A stretch of 6,733 nt of DNA from Alphaproteobacteria bacterium (GTDB lineage Bacteria; Pseudomonadota; Alphaproteobacteria; Puniceispirillales; Puniceispirillaceae): contig JAACDT010000171.1 in NCBI GenBank assembly GCA_009936885.1, positions 1-6,733 on the forward strand, in the 5' to 3' direction. Positions 5,692-6,733 of the stretch are shown here, piece after piece. The stretch's first letter is position 1, and each line of letters begins with the position of its first letter. The notes beneath the pieces were generated by a model, which saw only the letters and a list, made by a program, of their open reading frames with translations, ran no database searches and had not been told where the DNA came from. A program made the position numbers and the translations under genes.

Positions 5692-6733
5692 GTGAAAAAC
5701 TTAGCAAACAAAGTGCAACAAGCATCCTGTATTGTAATCAAAATTGGTTCTGCTCTCCTTGTTGATGCAGACACTGGTAGGGTGAGGACACAGTGGATAG
5801 AATCACTTGCCAAGGATATTGCATTATTGAAATCGGACGGAAAACAAGTTGTTCTTGTATCGTCAGGTTCAATTGCCATTGGACGGGAAATTCTCAATCT
5901 TGCTTCCAATATGATTAAATTGGAAGAAAAACAGGCCGCTGCTGCAGTAGGACAAGGAAAGCTCGTACAATTATGGGCTCATTATCTGGCACAGCACAAG
6001 ATTACAGCGGCTCAAATTCTGCTTGCGCCAGATGATACTGAAACAAGACGACGCCACTTAAATGCAAGAGCTACTATCAAAACATTATTAAATCTTGGTG
6101 TTGTTCCTGTTGTAAATGAAAATGATACTGTAACCACTTATGAAATCAGGTTTGGCGATAATGATAGGCTTGCAGCACGTGTGGCTGGCATGATTTCTGC
6201 TAATCTTTTGATCTTATTATCTGATATTGATGGGTTATATAATACCGACCCGTCGCTTGATCCAAACGCAAAGCATATTGAGGAAGTAAACGAAATAACA
6301 GAAACTATTCTTGCGATGGGAGGGAGCGCAAATGCCTCTTTTGCTTCTGGTGGAATGGCTACTAAATTAGCCGCAGGGCAAATAGCAACAAGCGCAGGCG
6401 CTGATATGATCATTTGTAATGGGCACCATGAGCAGCCCCTTAAACGATTGCTTGACGGCGCCCGTGCTACTCTCTTCCACTCATCAATAGAGCCACATAC
6501 CGCACGCAAGAAATGGATTGCAGGCACGCTCGAATTAGCGGGAAGTGTAACCATAGATACCGGAGCTTCAAAAGCAATTAGCGAAGGTAAATCACTATTA
6601 CCAGCAGGAATTACCTCTGTTTCGGGTAAGTTTGTGAGAGGTGATATAATTTCGGTACGCGATAGTGCTAATCATGAAATAGCAAGAGGTCTTTCAAACT
6701 ATTCCCATCTGGAGGCAAATCAGCTAAAAGGAA
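5692..6733 (+). CDS. proB: Glutamate 5-kinase with PUA domain, 3' end beyond the window
   Basis: ProB phosphorylates L-glutamate to glutamyl 5-phosphate with ATP, the first and usually proline-inhibited step of proline synthesis. It is cytosolic. The amino-acid-kinase domain shows IVIKIGSALL (Lys17, Gly19, Ser20), VLVSSGSIAIG (54-64), VNENDTV (141-147), F-G-D-N-D (154-158), L-S-D-I-D-G-L-Y (176-183) and S-G-G-M-x-T-K (219-225). A PUA domain begins near Trp275 (KKWIAGTL). 347 codons are present, so some 20-30 residues are missing against the usual 367-375. The GTG at 5692 is the first start after an in-frame TGA at 5683-5685, with AAGG (5677-5680) 11 nt upstream. It follows obgE by 44 bases, with no clear terminator or promoter between, so it is probably co-transcribed. 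proA often follows in this gene order, but it is not visible here. Confidence 0.97.
   Translation, partial: MKNLANKVQQASCIVIKIGSALLVDADTGRVRTQWIESLAKDIALLKSDGKQVVLVSSGSIAIGREILNLASNMIKLEEKQAAAAVGQGKLVQLWAHYLAQHKITAAQILLAPDDTETRRRHLNARATIKTLLNLGVVPVVNENDTVTTYEIRFGDNDRLAARVAGMISANLLILLSDIDGLYNTDPSLDPNAKHIEEVNEITETILAMGGSANASFASGGMATKLAAGQIATSAGADMIICNGHHEQPLKRLLDGARATLFHSSIEPHTARKKWIAGTLELAGSVTIDTGASKAISEGKSLLPAGITSVSGKFVRGDIISVRDSANHEIARGLSNYSHLEANQLKG

Noticed and set aside
5553..5909. Open minus-strand frames opposite obgE-proB and opposite proB (6138-6554)
   Set aside because: They lie antisense to strongly supported coding sequence and give no recognisable protein. They are shadows of the real genes.
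1..6733. A previously undescribed defence, mobile or biosynthetic system
   Set aside because: The identified genes belong to known families and the right half follows a conserved housekeeping order. No repeats, toxin-like pairs, recombinases or compositional break point to an accessory island.

Overview
The window is an AT-rich bacterial chromosome segment, most likely from an alphaproteobacterium. The evidence is the order rplU-rpmA-obgE-proB, ribosomal protein L21 with a long Ala/Lys-rich C-terminal tail, and a pteridine-reductase-like short-chain dehydrogenase next to a FolB-type aldolase. I cannot assign a genus. There is no insertion sequence, phage gene, CRISPR array, tRNA or rRNA. Genes are dense and most are housekeeping.

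Left half (about 1-2356, minus strand). In transcription order this holds a HAD class IIA hydrolase-like protein, a FolM/PTR1-like pteridine reductase and a FolB-like dihydroneopterin aldolase. The last two are separated by one base, and the aldolase ribosome binding site lies inside the end of the reductase gene, so they are probably translated together and serve pterin/folate metabolism. Beyond folB are a possible 33-residue ORF and the start of another minus-strand ORF cut by the window edge. Both are weakly supported.

Middle (about 2357-3722). A short divergent intergenic region separates the HAD gene from a plus-strand COG3380-type FAD/NAD(P)-dependent oxidoreductase. Its N-terminal FAD-binding motif is intact, but no ATG, GTG or TTG precedes it in frame. 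The gene therefore either starts at ATA (or ATT), has lost its start codon, or carries a sequence error. A roughly 230-base gap follows, with a near-consensus sigma-70 promoter and a leader of about 120 nt.

Right half (3723-6733, plus strand). rplU (L21) and rpmA (L27) form a tight ribosomal pair. They are followed by a terminator-like hairpin nested inside a perfect 12-bp inverted repeat, then obgE (ribosome-assembly GTPase) and proB (glutamate 5-kinase, first step of proline synthesis), which runs off the end. The hairpin could uncouple high ribosomal-protein expression from the lower level expected for obgE and proB.

I see no convincing new multi-gene system. The items most worth checking are the oxidoreductase without a canonical start, the reductase/aldolase pair, and the nested inverted repeat.
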